Origin: Aidingimonas lacisalsi
GTDB lineage: Bacteria > Pseudomonadota > Gammaproteobacteria > Pseudomonadales > Halomonadaceae
Assembly (NCBI RefSeq): GCF_008079445.1
Contig: NZ_VRYH01000005.1
Coordinates: 186,001 to 250,000 of the forward strand
Reading direction: 5' to 3'
Length of the DNA: 64,000 nt
Shown piece by piece: positions 51,586 to 61,281 of this stretch (position 1 is its first letter; every line of letters begins with the position of its first letter). The notes beneath the pieces are model-generated. The model was given only the letters and a program-made list of their open reading frames with translations. It searched no databases and had not been told where the DNA came from. The position numbers and the translations under genes were made by a program.

Positions 51586-53169
51586 TTAGACGTCCAGCAG
51601 CAAACGCGCCGGATCCTCCAGCAATTCCTTGATAGTGACCAGGAACTGCACGGCGTCTTTACCATCGATCATGCGGTGATCGTATGACAGTGCCAGATAC
51701 ATCATGGGACGAATCTCGACCTTGCCATTCACCGCCATGGGACGCTCCTGAATCTTGTGCATCCCCAGGATGGCAGTCTGAGGCGGATTGAGGATCGGCG
51801 TCGACAGCAAGGAGCCGAAAATACCGCCGTTGGTGATCGTAAAGGTACCGCCCTGCATCTCGTCGATGCCCAGCTTGCCATCGCGTGCGCGCTTGCCGAA
51901 ATCGACTATCTGTTTCTCGACATCGGCAATTTTCATGCTATCGGTATCCCTCAGCACCGGCACGACCAGGCCACGCTCGGTGGAAACCGCCACGCCAATG
52001 TCCTGATAACCGTGGTAGACGATATCCGTGCCGTCGATCGAGGCGTTGACATCGGGGAACCGCTTGAGCGCTTCACTCGCCGCCTTGACGAAGAAGCCCA
52101 TGAACCCGAGCTTGGTGTCGTGCGCCTTGAGGAAAGTATCCTTGTACTGTGAACGCAGCGACATGACCTCGGTCATGTCTACTTCGTTGTAGGTGGTCAG
52201 CATCGCCGCCGTCTGCTGAGCCTGTACGAGGCGCTTGGCGATCGTCTGCCGCAAACGACTCATCGGCACCCGTTTTTCGGGACGCTCCCCTTCGACGACG
52301 GGGGCAGCGGCGGCCGCTTGAGCCGGTGTAGATGCAGGTGCGGATTGCGACGCTTTCTTGGCAGTCCCCTCTTTGACCGCTTTCTGAACATCTTCCTTGA
52401 GGACACGCCCGCCCTTGCCGGTGCCCTCGATCTTGCTGACATCAAGGTCGTGTTCGGCTGCCAGCTTACGTGCCGCCGGTGCCAGGATCTTGTCACCGAC
52501 CTGTTCCGACTCACCACCACTATCGGCACTGGACGAGGCGTCTGAAGCCGGCTCGGACGCTGATACGCTGGCACTGCCATCACCACCGGCACCTTCGGCA
52601 AAGATGCCTAGTACGGCTTCGGACTCAACCTGCGCGCCCTCTTCCACCTTGATTTCACTCAATGCACCATCGGCGGGGGCCACAACCTCAAGGACGACCT
52701 TGTCGGTCTCGATATCGGCCAGAACTTCATCACGTTGGGCCGCTTCTCCAACCTGTTTGTGCCAGGTAGACACCGTCCCTTCCTGGATGGATTCGGGGAA
52801 GGTCGGCGCCTTGACCTCATGTGTCTTGCCGGATGACGCAGGCGCTTCTGGCTGAGCGCTATCGGATGCCTCGCCACCTTTCGGGGCATCCGCCTTTTCG
52901 TTGGCGGATGCCTTACTACCGGCCTTTTCTTCAGCGGCGCCCAACAGCCCAAGCACCTGCTCTGACTGCACGATATCGCCTTCATTCGCTTGGATTTCGG
53001 TCAGCGTTCCTGCATCCGGTGCTACGACCTCCAGCACCACCTTGTCGGTTTCAATCTCGACGATCAGTTCGTCTCGTTCGACGCTATCCCCTGGCTGCTT
53101 ATGCCAGGCGGCCACGCTGCCTTCGGCAACGGATTCCGGAAAGGTTGGCGCTTTGATCTCGGTAGCCAT
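51586..53169 (-). CDS. sucB: 2-oxoglutarate dehydrogenase E2 (dihydrolipoyl succinyltransferase) with two lipoyl domains
   Basis: A 527-residue E2 core protein. It has two lipoyl domains, ~1-77 (K43 in ETDKVVLEV) and ~117-193 (K157 in ETDKVVLEV), joined by Ala/Ser/Glu-rich linkers. A subunit-binding domain (~227-264) follows, then the acyltransferase domain with catalytic H498 (SYDHRMIDG). The usual gammaproteobacterial SucB is ~405 residues with one lipoyl domain, so this is a duplicated-lipoyl form. It lies between sucA and lpdA with short gaps. Confidence 0.95.
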   Translation of the reverse strand: MATEIKAPTFPESVAEGSVAAWHKQPGDSVERDELIVEIETDKVVLEVVAPDAGTLTEIQANEGDIVQSEQVLGLLGAAEEKAGSKASANEKADAPKGGEASDSAQPEAPASSGKTHEVKAPTFPESIQEGTVSTWHKQVGEAAQRDEVLADIETDKVVLEVVAPADGALSEIKVEEGAQVESEAVLGIFAEGAGGDGSASVSASEPASDASSSADSGGESEQVGDKILAPAARKLAAEHDLDVSKIEGTGKGGRVLKEDVQKAVKEGTAKKASQSAPASTPAQAAAAAPVVEGERPEKRVPMSRLRQTIAKRLVQAQQTAAMLTTYNEVDMTEVMSLRSQYKDTFLKAHDTKLGFMGFFVKAASEALKRFPDVNASIDGTDIVYHGYQDIGVAVSTERGLVVPVLRDTDSMKIADVEKQIVDFGKRARDGKLGIDEMQGGTFTITNGGIFGSLLSTPILNPPQTAILGMHKIQERPMAVNGKVEIRPMMYLALSYDHRMIDGKDAVQFLVTIKELLEDPARLLLDV

Positions 53170-53211
53170 GTCGTTTCCCTTGTGAGTTCTCTCTTCCTGA
53201 TGACGGACGCT

Positions 53212-56046
53212 TCACGCGTTGAAGGCGTCGTCCACCAGTTGGCGCTGCTGTTCAACGTGAACGGACATGTAGCCCGCAGCGGGTGCCGCTGACGCCGGAC
53301 GCCCGGCAAACTTGAGCTCTTGCCCCAAGCCCTCATGCAACATATCGGCGACCATGCGCATATGATGCTGACTTTGGTACCAGGCCCCCTGGTTGAGCGG
53401 CTCTTCCTGGCACCAGACCACTTGCTCGATGTTGGTGTAGGCCTTGAGGACGTCGAACAGCACTTCCTTGGGAAATGGATAGAGCTGCTCGATACGGACA
53501 ATTGCCGTATCGTCCCGCTCGTTCTCGGTACGATAGGTCGTCAAGTCGTAGTAGACCTTACCTGCACAGAGCACCACTCGCTTGACCTTGTCGGCATCGA
53601 GCTTACCCTGATCTGGCAGCACCATATGGAAGCGTCCCTTGGACAGTTCCTCCAGCTCCGAGGTCGCTTCCTTGTGGCGCAACAAGCTCTTGGGTGACAT
53701 CACCACGAGCGGCTTGCGCAATGGGCGAATCACCTGACGCCGCAGCAGGTGAAATATCTGTGATGGGGTCGTCGGCACACAGACTTGCATATTGTGCTCG
53801 GCACATAGTTGCAGGAAGCGCTCCAGACGCGCCGATGAATGCTCTGGCCCCTGGCCTTCATAACCATGCGGCAGCAATAGCGTCAAGCCGCATAAGCGCC
53901 CCCACTTGGATTCACCCGAGGAGATGAACTGATCGACCACGACTTGAGCACCGTTGAAGAAGTCGCCGAACTGAGCCTCCCAGATGATCAATGCATTGGG
54001 ACTGGTCGTGGCATAACCGTATTCAAAGGCCAGCACCGCTTCTTCCGACAAGAAGGAGTCATGGATCGTGAAACGCGGCTGCCCTTCCTTGATGTACTCG
54101 AGCGGTACATAGGTACTGCCGTCTTTCTGGTTGTGGACCACGGCATGTCGGTGGGAAAAGGTACCGCGACCACTGTCCTGCCCGGTCAGCCTGATCGGAT
54201 GCCCTTCATCCAGCAACGTGGCATAAGCCAGAGTCTCGGCGAACCCCCAGTTGACAGCCATGCCTCCCGCCAGCATCTTGCGCCGATCCTCGTAGATCTT
54301 GGCCACCTGACGCTGCGTCTGGACGCCGTCGGGAATCTCGCACATGCGCGTTGCCAACTGCTGCATGCGCTTCATCTCGATGGTGGTATCGGCATCACCG
54401 GTCCACTCATGGCCAAGGTATGGCTCCCAATCGACGAACAATGATTTATTGGGCTCCTTGACGAGCGCATTGGCCACGTGATTCCCCGCCATCAGATCAT
54501 CGCGATACTGCTCGATCAGCGCCTTCGAGTCCTCTTCGGACATCACGCCATCCTCAGCCAGCCGCTTGACATAAAGGGCACGCGATGACGGATGATCCTT
54601 GATCTTCTGGTACATCATCGGCTGCGTTCCGGACGGTTCGTCAGCCTCGTTGTGGCCGCGCCGACGATAGCAGACGAGATCGATGACCACGTCTTTCTTG
54701 AACTGCTGACGATAATCGAGGGCCACCTGAGTGGCATGCAGGATGGCATCCGGATCATCGCCATTCACATGGAAAATCGGCGCCTGCACCATCTTGGCGA
54801 TATCGGTGCAGTATTCAGTGGAGCGGGTATCTTTTGGATGCGATGTCGTGAACCCGACCTGATTGTTGAGGATGATGTGGACGGTCCCCCCCGTCTGGTA
54901 GGCACGGGTTTGAGACATCTGAAATGTCTCCATGACCACACCCTGGCCGGCAAAGGCCGCATCGCCATGCACGTTGATCGGCAACACCTTGGTGCCGTCG
55001 GTATCGTCACGTCGATCCTGGCGAGCTCTCACCGACCCTTCGACCACCGGAGACACGATCTCCAGATGAGACGGATTGAAGGCCAGTGCCAGATGCACTT
55101 CGCCTCCCGGCGTCATGACATTCGAGCTGAAGCCCTGGTGATACTTCACATCCCCTGAGCCGTGTTCAATGACCTTCTTGCCATCGAACTCCTCGATCAA
55201 CTCCGAAGGGCTCTTGCCAAGAATATTGATCAGCAGATTGAGGCGCCCCCGGTGGGCCATGCCGATGACGACTTCCTTGGTACCATAGCCGCCAGACCGC
55301 TGAATCAATTCATCCATCATCGGAATGAATGTCTCGCCACCTTCCAGGCCGAACCGCTTGGTCCCCGGATACTTCGAGGCCAGATAGCTTTCCAGGCCTT
55401 CCGCTGCGGTCAGCCGCTCAAGCAAGTGCTTGCGTACGTCATCGCTGAACTTGGGTTTGGAACGAACCGTCTCGAAACGCTGTTGCAGCCAGCGCTTTTC
55501 GTCGGTGTCCACGATATGCATGAACTCGCAGCCAATCGAGCGGCAATACGTCTGTTCAAGCGCTTCCACGATCTCCTTGAGAGGCGCCTTGTCCTTGCCC
55601 AGAAAAAAGGAGCCGGTCTGGAATTCGGTATCCATGTCGGCAGCCGATAGCTGGTGAAAGGACAGATCGAGATCGGGGATCGGAGCCTGACTGCGCAGGT
55701 TGAGTGGGTCGATATCGGCTTTTTGGTGCCCCCGGAAGCGGTAGGCATTGATCAGCTGTAGAACCTTGACCTGCTTCCGGCTTTCGCCGTTGTCGGAAGT
55801 GGTAGCGACTTTTGCGGTTCGTTGGTTTTTGCCAAGCTGATAGAACTGGTCGCGGATTGGGCCTAGAGGAACATCGTAGGAAGAGCTGCCTTCGGGACGC
55901 GGTAGTCGATCAAAGTAGTTGCGCCATTCGTCGGGGACAGCATTGGGATCGACGAGGTACTCTTCATAGAGCGCTTCCACATAATGAGCGTTTCCACCGC
56001 TCATGTGTGATGTGCGCCACATCAACTCCATTATGCCTTGTTGCAT
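53212..56046 (-). CDS. sucA: 2-oxoglutarate dehydrogenase E1 component
   Basis: A 944-residue thiamine-diphosphate enzyme that decarboxylates 2-oxoglutarate and succinylates SucB. The N-terminal LMWRTSHMSGGNAHYVEALYEEYL docks to the E2 core. IGMAHRGRLNLL and HGDAAFAGQGVVMET (ThDP/metal region) and the C-terminal transketolase half are all intact. An open frame continues to 56232, but the extra 62 residues are low in similarity and the family starts at MQQGIMEL, so ATG 56046 is chosen. 295 bases separate it from sdhB. Confidence 0.95.
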   Translation of the reverse strand: MQQGIMELMWRTSHMSGGNAHYVEALYEEYLVDPNAVPDEWRNYFDRLPRPEGSSSYDVPLGPIRDQFYQLGKNQRTAKVATTSDNGESRKQVKVLQLINAYRFRGHQKADIDPLNLRSQAPIPDLDLSFHQLSAADMDTEFQTGSFFLGKDKAPLKEIVEALEQTYCRSIGCEFMHIVDTDEKRWLQQRFETVRSKPKFSDDVRKHLLERLTAAEGLESYLASKYPGTKRFGLEGGETFIPMMDELIQRSGGYGTKEVVIGMAHRGRLNLLINILGKSPSELIEEFDGKKVIEHGSGDVKYHQGFSSNVMTPGGEVHLALAFNPSHLEIVSPVVEGSVRARQDRRDDTDGTKVLPINVHGDAAFAGQGVVMETFQMSQTRAYQTGGTVHIILNNQVGFTTSHPKDTRSTEYCTDIAKMVQAPIFHVNGDDPDAILHATQVALDYRQQFKKDVVIDLVCYRRRGHNEADEPSGTQPMMYQKIKDHPSSRALYVKRLAEDGVMSEEDSKALIEQYRDDLMAGNHVANALVKEPNKSLFVDWEPYLGHEWTGDADTTIEMKRMQQLATRMCEIPDGVQTQRQVAKIYEDRRKMLAGGMAVNWGFAETLAYATLLDEGHPIRLTGQDSGRGTFSHRHAVVHNQKDGSTYVPLEYIKEGQPRFTIHDSFLSEEAVLAFEYGYATTSPNALIIWEAQFGDFFNGAQVVVDQFISSGESKWGRLCGLTLLLPHGYEGQGPEHSSARLERFLQLCAEHNMQVCVPTTPSQIFHLLRRQVIRPLRKPLVVMSPKSLLRHKEATSELEELSKGRFHMVLPDQGKLDADKVKRVVLCAGKVYYDLTTYRTENERDDTAIVRIEQLYPFPKEVLFDVLKAYTNIEQVVWCQEEPLNQGAWYQSQHHMRMVADMLHEGLGQELKFAGRPASAAPAAGYMSVHVEQQRQLVDDAFNA

Positions 56047-56199
56047 CTCTCGGTCACCCTGCACTGATGGGGTGTTATCGGGGCTGGATACGGCCGGGCC
56101 GTCCCAGCTCTGGTGATTGCCCTGCCGGTGCGGGCAGTTGTCTCTCCGGCACTCCCGGCTTACATGTTTCGCGCCGAGAGCCTGGCTTCGTATCGTCAA

Positions 56200-56224
56200 G
56201 AGCCGGTACGCAGGGCACCGGCTC
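56200..56224. other. GC-rich hairpin in the sdhB-sucA gap
   Basis: A perfect 8-bp inverted repeat (GAGCCGGT / ACCGGCTC) with a 9-base loop in the middle of the 295-base gap. No T-tract follows, so it is not a standard terminator. It may mark an RNA-processing or stabilising site. I find no convincing sigma-70 promoter in the gap. Confidence 0.4.
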
Positions 56225-56341
56225 CGAGACACGGGCGCCGCTCACACTGCGGCATGGATCAGCCCACGATCATCGTCGATCGCGACCCATGGTCGCAGCT
56301 CGAAAATCCGGTGCCCATGATAGCAAGCCAAACGCTTCGAT

Positions 56342-57052
56342 TTAAGTGGCATTGGCCAGTAACATTTCGCGAATCTTGCCAATCGCCCGTGTCGGATTGA
56401 GCCCCTTGGGACATACCGCCACACAATTCATGATACCGCGGCAACGAAATACCGAGAACGGATCCTCAAGATCGGCAAGGCGTTCGCGCGTTGCGGTATC
56501 ACGTGAATCGGCCAGGAAGCGATAGGCCTGAAGCAGGCCAGCCGGTCCCACGAACTTGTCCGGGTTCCACCAGAACGACGGGCAAGCTGTCGAACAGCAA
56601 GCGCATAGTATGCATTCGTACAGGCCATCGAGTTTGTCGCGATCCTCCGGTGACTGCAGACGCTCGATCGCCGGCTCCGGCTCGTCGTTCTGCAGATACG
56701 GCTGAATACGTTCGAACTGTTCATAGAACACGCCCATATCGACGACCAGGTCACGAATGACCGGTAACCCCGGCAAGGGCCGCAGCACCAGCTTGCCCTT
56801 CTTGATCACCTCGGACAACGGGGTAATGCAAGCCAGCCCGTTCTTGCCATTCATGTTCATGCCATCGGAGCCGCAGACTCCCTCGCGGCAACTACGGCGA
56901 TAAGCCATGGAACTATCCTGTTCCTTGATCATCGACAAGACATTCAGGACCATCAGGTCTCGGCCCTGAGTGTCCACCTGAAACTCCTGCATATAAGGTG
57001 CGGAGTCGGTTTCAGGATTGTAGCGATAGACGGATACCTGAAGCATGGACAT
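56342..57052 (-). CDS. sdhB: Succinate dehydrogenase iron-sulfur subunit
   Basis: A 236-residue electron-transfer subunit of complex II. The [2Fe-2S] ligands are C55, C60, D63 and C75 (same numbering as E. coli). The [4Fe-4S] and [3Fe-4S] clusters use CILCACCSTACP and CRGIMNCVAVCPKG. A TTG five codons upstream is possible, but GAGGGAG at 57058-57064 is correctly placed for ATG 57052. It starts 11 bases after the sdhA stop. Confidence 0.97.
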   Translation of the reverse strand: MSMLQVSVYRYNPETDSAPYMQEFQVDTQGRDLMVLNVLSMIKEQDSSMAYRRSCREGVCGSDGMNMNGKNGLACITPLSEVIKKGKLVLRPLPGLPVIRDLVVDMGVFYEQFERIQPYLQNDEPEPAIERLQSPEDRDKLDGLYECILCACCSTACPSFWWNPDKFVGPAGLLQAYRFLADSRDTATRERLADLEDPFSVFRCRGIMNCVAVCPKGLNPTRAIGKIREMLLANAT

Positions 57053-57063
57053 CGTGGACTCCC

Positions 57064-58836
57064 TCAATAAGTGCGGACTTTCGGCTCAAAGGTATCGACC
57101 GTTTTCGGCGTGAAGTTGACATCGCGCTTGCCGAGTTTTTTCTCGACCGGGAAGTACAGCGAGTGCTTCAGCCAATTGACGTCGTCGCGGTCCGGATAGT
57201 CATAACGGGAATGAGCACCACGGCTTTCCTTGCGCTCCAGCGCGGAGATCGCGGTGGCTTCAGCCACTTCCATCAGGTTATCGAGTTCGAGGGCTTCGAC
57301 CCTGGCCGTGTTGAAGGCCCTGGACTTGTCACCGAGATGCGCATTGCTGATCCGTTCACGCAGCTCCGAGAGTTTCTTGACCCCCTCTTGCATATTATCT
57401 TCCTGACGGAACACACCGAAGGCATTCTGCATGATGTCCTGTAATTCGGCCTTGAGCGCTGGCACCGATTCACCACCACTGGATTCATCCCAGCGGTTGA
57501 TACGGGACATGGCGAATTCGACATCGGAGTCGGTCGCTTCGAGATACTCGACTCCCTCATTAAGGGCGCTCTCGATATACATGCCCGCCGCTCGGCCGAA
57601 CACCACCAGGTCAAGCAACGAATTGCCACCCAAGCGGTTGGCTCCGTGAACCGAAACACAAGCGGCTTCGCCACAGGCGAACAGGCCATTGACCAACTGG
57701 TCATTGCCATCGGCGTCCTGGGAAATCGCCTGACCATGCACATTGGTGGGTATGCCTCCCATCATGTAGTGACAGGTCGGCACGACGGGAATCGGTTCCT
57801 TGGCCGGATCGACTTGCGCAAACGTTTTGGACAGTTCGACGATTCCCGGCAACCGCTTACCCAGCACGTCTTCACCGAGGTGATCGAGCTTGAGGTAGAC
57901 ATGATCGCCATTCTCGCCGCAGCCACGACCTTCGAGTATCTCGAGCACCATGGACCGCGCCACTACATCGCGACCGGCCAGATCCTTGGCATTCGGGGCA
58001 TAACGCTCCATGAAGCGTTCGCCGTCCTTGTTCACGAGATAACCGCCTTCGCCGCGACAGCCTTCGGTGACCAGGACGCCGGCACCGTAGATGCCGGTCG
58101 GATGAAACTGCCACATTTCCATGTCCTGCATCGGGAAACCCGCGCGCAGTGTCATGCCGATACCATCGCCGGTATTGATCAAGGCATTGGTCGTCGATGC
58201 ATAGATGCGGCCCGCGCCACCGGTGGCCAGCACCGTGGCCTTGGCCTTGACATGGACCACCTCGCCGGTCTCGATGTCCATTGCAATACAACCGACCACG
58301 TCGCCATTGGCATTCTTGACCAGATCGACGGCATACCACTCGTTCAGGAAAGTGGTGTTGTTCTTCAGATTGTTCTGATACAGCGTATGCAATAGTGCGT
58401 GGCCGGTCCGGTCGGCAGCAGCACAGGTTCGCGCCGCCTGGCCACCCTTACCGAAATCCTTCGACTGCCCACCGAACGGGCGCTGATAGATGCGTCCATT
58501 GTCAAAGCGAGAAAACGGTAGCCCCATGTGTTCAAGTTCGAACACCGCTTTGGGACCCTCCGAACACATGTACTCGGCCGCTTCCTGGTCAGTGATATAG
58601 TCGCCACCCTTGACGGTGTCATACATGTGCCAGCGCCAATCGTCGTTGGGATCGGCAGAAGCAATGGCACATGTAATACCGCCTTGGGCCGAAACGGTAT
58701 GTGAGCGAGTTGGAAAGACTTTGGACAGGACAGCGGTCTTCTTGCCGGACTTGGCCAGCTCCAAGGCGGCGCGCAGGCCGGAGCCACCACCACCGATAAT
58801 GATTGCGTCGAATGTCAGGCTACGCATGCTAGACAT
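57064..58836 (-). CDS. sdhA: Succinate dehydrogenase flavoprotein subunit
   Basis: A 590-residue catalytic subunit of complex II, oxidising succinate to fumarate. FAD is bound covalently at H46 ([10 protein letters not shown]). The GGGGSG dinucleotide loop is at 15-20, and the active-site HPTGIYGAG and R/H-rich [11 protein letters not shown] regions are present. GGGGAG precedes the ATG. sdhD ends three bases upstream. Confidence 0.98.
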   Translation of the reverse strand: MSSMRSLTFDAIIIGGGGSGLRAALELAKSGKKTAVLSKVFPTRSHTVSAQGGITCAIASADPNDDWRWHMYDTVKGGDYITDQEAAEYMCSEGPKAVFELEHMGLPFSRFDNGRIYQRPFGGQSKDFGKGGQAARTCAAADRTGHALLHTLYQNNLKNNTTFLNEWYAVDLVKNANGDVVGCIAMDIETGEVVHVKAKATVLATGGAGRIYASTTNALINTGDGIGMTLRAGFPMQDMEMWQFHPTGIYGAGVLVTEGCRGEGGYLVNKDGERFMERYAPNAKDLAGRDVVARSMVLEILEGRGCGENGDHVYLKLDHLGEDVLGKRLPGIVELSKTFAQVDPAKEPIPVVPTCHYMMGGIPTNVHGQAISQDADGNDQLVNGLFACGEAACVSVHGANRLGGNSLLDLVVFGRAAGMYIESALNEGVEYLEATDSDVEFAMSRINRWDESSGGESVPALKAELQDIMQNAFGVFRQEDNMQEGVKKLSELRERISNAHLGDKSRAFNTARVEALELDNLMEVAEATAISALERKESRGAHSRYDYPDRDDVNWLKHSLYFPVEKKLGKRDVNFTPKTVDTFEPKVRTY

Positions 58837-58839
58837 GAA

Positions 58840-59187
58840 TCAGGCTCCCCACAGGACTTGTACGCCCCACACCAGAAAGACGAAGATGGCCAGGATGATG
58901 ATGGTCTGAGCGGCGACACGAATGCCGGTCGGTTTGAGATAATCAGTCGTCACGGTCCATAGACCGATCCAGGCGTGGGCGGCGATGGAAACGAACGCCA
59001 GCAAGGAAAAGATGCGCATCCACGTCTGGTCGAACAAACCGCTCCAGGTGGCGTAATCCAGTCCCGGATTAAACAACAGAAAGCCGACCATGAAGAGCGT
59101 GTAGACTGCCAGGATAATGGCGGAAACACGCTGGATCAGCCAGTCCGAGAGGCCACTGCGACCGAAATTCGTTATGTTGGTTACCAT
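58840..59187 (-). CDS. sdhD: Succinate dehydrogenase membrane anchor subunit SdhD
   Basis: A 115-residue membrane anchor with three helices. Heme-b ligand H71 (SIAAHAWIG) and quinone-site D82/Y83 (TTDYLKP) keep the E. coli numbering. Its start overlaps the end of sdhC by seven bases, which couples translation. Confidence 0.95.
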   Translation of the reverse strand: MVTNITNFGRSGLSDWLIQRVSAIILAVYTLFMVGFLLFNPGLDYATWSGLFDQTWMRIFSLLAFVSIAAHAWIGLWTVTTDYLKPTGIRVAAQTIIILAIFVFLVWGVQVLWGA

Positions 59188-59570
59188 ACCCAGACTCCTG
59201 CCAGAATCACCAATACTGCACTGACCACGACAGTGATCTGTGCCTTGCGCACGCCACCTTCCAATGTCACGCCGATATCAATGTCCATCAGCAGGTGTTT
59301 GATGCCAGCAACGAAGTGGAAAGCCAGTGCCGACAACAGTCCCCAGGCGACGAGCTTGGCCAGCACATTGTGAGCCAGGGCATCACGGACGGCTTCGAAC
59401 CCTTGCGGCGACGACAGCGAAGTGTCGAGTGCCCAGAAGGCGAAGACCAGACCGATGAACAGGATGACGCCGGTAATGCGGTGGGCGATCGACGTTAACG
59501 CCGGGAGGGGAAACGTTATTGTGGAGAGGTCGAGGTTTACGGGTCGTTTGCTATTCACGGCTCTATACAC
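59181..59570 (-). CDS. sdhC: Succinate dehydrogenase cytochrome b556 subunit SdhC
   Basis: A 129-residue membrane subunit with three helices. RPVNLDLSTITFPLPALTSIAHR holds quinone-site S27 and R31, and H85 in LAFHFVAGIKH is the heme ligand. The GTG start at 59570 gives the E. coli-like N-terminus, although AAGAGAG stands very close to it. A second GTG at codon 5 would have better spacing. It is the first gene of the sdhCDAB operon. Confidence 0.93.
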   Translation of the reverse strand: MYRAVNSKRPVNLDLSTITFPLPALTSIAHRITGVILFIGLVFAFWALDTSLSSPQGFEAVRDALAHNVLAKLVAWGLLSALAFHFVAGIKHLLMDIDIGVTLEGGVRKAQITVVVSAVLVILAGVWVW

Positions 59571-59579
59571 ACTCTCTTG

Positions 59580-59617
59580 GCCCGCTCATTGCTTCGCCGG
59601 GCATGGCCCGAGCGGGC
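59580..59617 (-). promoter_or_regulatory. Hairpin in the sdhC leader beside the ribosome site
   Basis: GCCCGCTC and GAGCGGGC pair across a 22-base loop that itself can fold (GCCGGGC region). The stem ends about ten bases before the sdhC start. Such a structure could affect ribosome access or mRNA stability; regulation is not shown. Confidence 0.4.
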
Positions 59618-59691
59618 GGTGGTTTTGAGGAAGGGCTCGGCCGTTTGCCAAGTCGACACGACGCCAGTTCCAAGCGATCGTGCGGGGTGCG

Positions 59692-59720
59692 ATTATAGGG
59701 GTACGGGTCAAGTATGACAA
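59692..59720 (-). promoter_or_regulatory. Promoter of sdhCDAB
   Basis: On the minus strand TTGTCA (59720-59715) and a perfect TATAAT (59697-59692) are 17 bases apart, a strong sigma-70 layout. The leader to sdhC would be ~115 bases. One arm of an 11-bp inverted repeat lies in the spacer, so binding there would block polymerase. Confidence 0.65.
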
Positions 59721-59783
59721 ATCGGCGAGCGCTACCATTGATCATCGACCGACTGCACACTAGACCATCCCGATACTTGACCC
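59705..59783. repeat. Perfect 11-bp inverted repeat over the sdh promoter
   Basis: GGGTCAAGTAT at 59705-59715 and its exact reverse complement ATACTTGACCC at 59773-59783, 57 bases apart. The first copy lies inside the sdh promoter spacer. The regulator, if any, is unknown. Confidence 0.6.
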
Positions 59784-59866
59784 TCATATCCATGAGAGCA
59801 AAATAGCGCAAAATGATGCAGAGCACCATTTATTATACAACACATGTATATAATTCATGATGCTGC

Positions 59867-59963
59867 ATAAGTCGCTGCCTATGGGCTAATTGACAATCCT
59901 CCGAACGCTTCTATAGTGGGCTAACATTTTTTGCCCGACATGGCATGCGAGACAACGACTTAT
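59867..59963. repeat. 8-bp inverted repeat flanking the gltA promoter
   Basis: ATAAGTCG at 59867-59874 and CGACTTAT at 59956-59963 lie on either side of the gltA promoter hexamers. Eight-base matches at this distance can occur by chance. Confidence 0.35.
59890..59917 (+). promoter_or_regulatory. Promoter of gltA
   Basis: A perfect -35 TTGACA (59890-59895) and -10 TATAGT (59912-59917), 16 bases apart, about 75 bases before the gltA ATG. This is a strong vegetative promoter. Confidence 0.75.
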
Positions 59964-59994
59964 CGTCTAAAAACTGGATAACTAGGAGGCCACC

Positions 59995-61281
59995 ATGGCT
60001 GACAGGAAAGCGCAGTTAACGATCGAAGGGCTCGACAAGGTAATCGAGTTTCCTGTCTATTCCGGTAGCGCTGGCCCTGATGTCATCGACGTTCGGAGCC
60101 TAGTCGCCGAGGGCCTCTTCACCTATGACCCAGGATTCATGGCGACCTCGTCATGCCAATCCGCGATCACGTTCATCGATGGCGCCAATGGCGTACTGCT
60201 TCATCGCGGATACCCGATCGGCCAGTTGGCTGAACACTCCAACTTCGTCGAGCTGAGCTACCTGCTGCTGAACGGGGAGTTGCCCTCCAATAGTGAGTAC
60301 CAGCATTTCGAGGCCACCATCCGCAACCACACCATGGTTCATGAACAATTGGCCAACTTCTACAAGGGCTTTCGGCGCGACGCCCATCCGATGTCGATCC
60401 TGTGCGGTGTTGTCGGCGGACTGGCGGCCTTCTATCACGACCACATGAACATTACCCGTGACGAAGATCGTCGCATCAGCGCCATCCGCCTGATCGCCAA
60501 GATGCCCACCCTGGCCGCCATGAGCTACAAGTACAATATCGGCCAGCCATTCAATTATCCACGTAACGACCTCAGTTACGCAGAAAACTTCCTCTACATG
60601 ATGTTCAGCAACCCATGCGAGGAATACACGATCAATCCGGTCTTCGCGAAAGCGATCGATCGCATCTTCATGCTCCACGCCGATCACGAGCAGAATGCCT
60701 CGACGTCCACGGTTCGCTTGGCGGGTTCCACGGGCGCCAACCCGTTCGCCTGCATTAGTGCCGGGATTGCCGCGCTCTGGGGACCGGCACATGGTGGTGC
60801 CAACGAAGCCGTCCTCAACATGCTGGACGAAATCGGTGACGAGTCGGAAGAGAACATCCAACGCTATATCGACCGTGCCAAGGACAAGGACGACCCCTTC
60901 CGCCTGATGGGCTTCGGTCACCGTGTCTACCGCAACTTCGATCCGCGCGCCAAGGTCATGAAAGAGACCTGTGACGAAGTGTTGAGCGAACTTGGCATGG
61001 CAGATGATCCTCAGCTCAAGATCGCCAAACGCCTGGAAGAGATCGCGCTGGAAGACGACTACTTCATCGAGCGCAAGCTCTATCCCAATGTGGATTTCTA
61101 TTCCGGCATCATTCTCAAGGCCATAGGTATTCCGACCAACATGTTCACGGTGATCTTCGCGGTCTCACGGACCATCGGCTGGATCTCGCATTGGAACGAG
61201 ATGATCAGTGGCGATTACAAAATCGGTCGCCCTCGTCAGCTCTACGTGGGATACGAACAGCGCGACTACCCCGCCGAATGA
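59995..61281 (+). CDS. gltA: Citrate synthase, type II
   Basis: A 428-residue hexameric-type citrate synthase joining acetyl-CoA and oxaloacetate. Catalytic residues are H266 ([11 protein letters not shown]), H309 ([15 protein letters not shown]) and D367 (NVDFYSG). The N-terminal beta domain ([25 protein letters not shown]) is the part that gives NADH control in gram-negative enzymes. AGGAGG sits before the ATG. It diverges from sdhCDAB across a 424-base control region. Confidence 0.97.
   Translation: MADRKAQLTIEGLDKVIEFPVYSGSAGPDVIDVRSLVAEGLFTYDPGFMATSSCQSAITFIDGANGVLLHRGYPIGQLAEHSNFVELSYLLLNGELPSNSEYQHFEATIRNHTMVHEQLANFYKGFRRDAHPMSILCGVVGGLAAFYHDHMNITRDEDRRISAIRLIAKMPTLAAMSYKYNIGQPFNYPRNDLSYAENFLYMMFSNPCEEYTINPVFAKAIDRIFMLHADHEQNASTSTVRLAGSTGANPFACISAGIAALWGPAHGGANEAVLNMLDEIGDESEENIQRYIDRAKDKDDPFRLMGFGHRVYRNFDPRAKVMKETCDEVLSELGMADDPQLKIAKRLEEIALEDDYFIERKLYPNVDFYSGIILKAIGIPTNMFTVIFAVSRTIGWISHWNEMISGDYKIGRPRQLYVGYEQRDYPAE

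Noticed and set aside
56047-56232. 62-codon N-terminal extension of sucA
   Set aside because: An Arg/Cys-rich translation unlike the family; homology begins at MQQGIMEL and GAGAG precedes ATG 56046.
57646-58395. 249-codon open frame antisense to sdhA
   Set aside because: A shadow frame with no family similarity.
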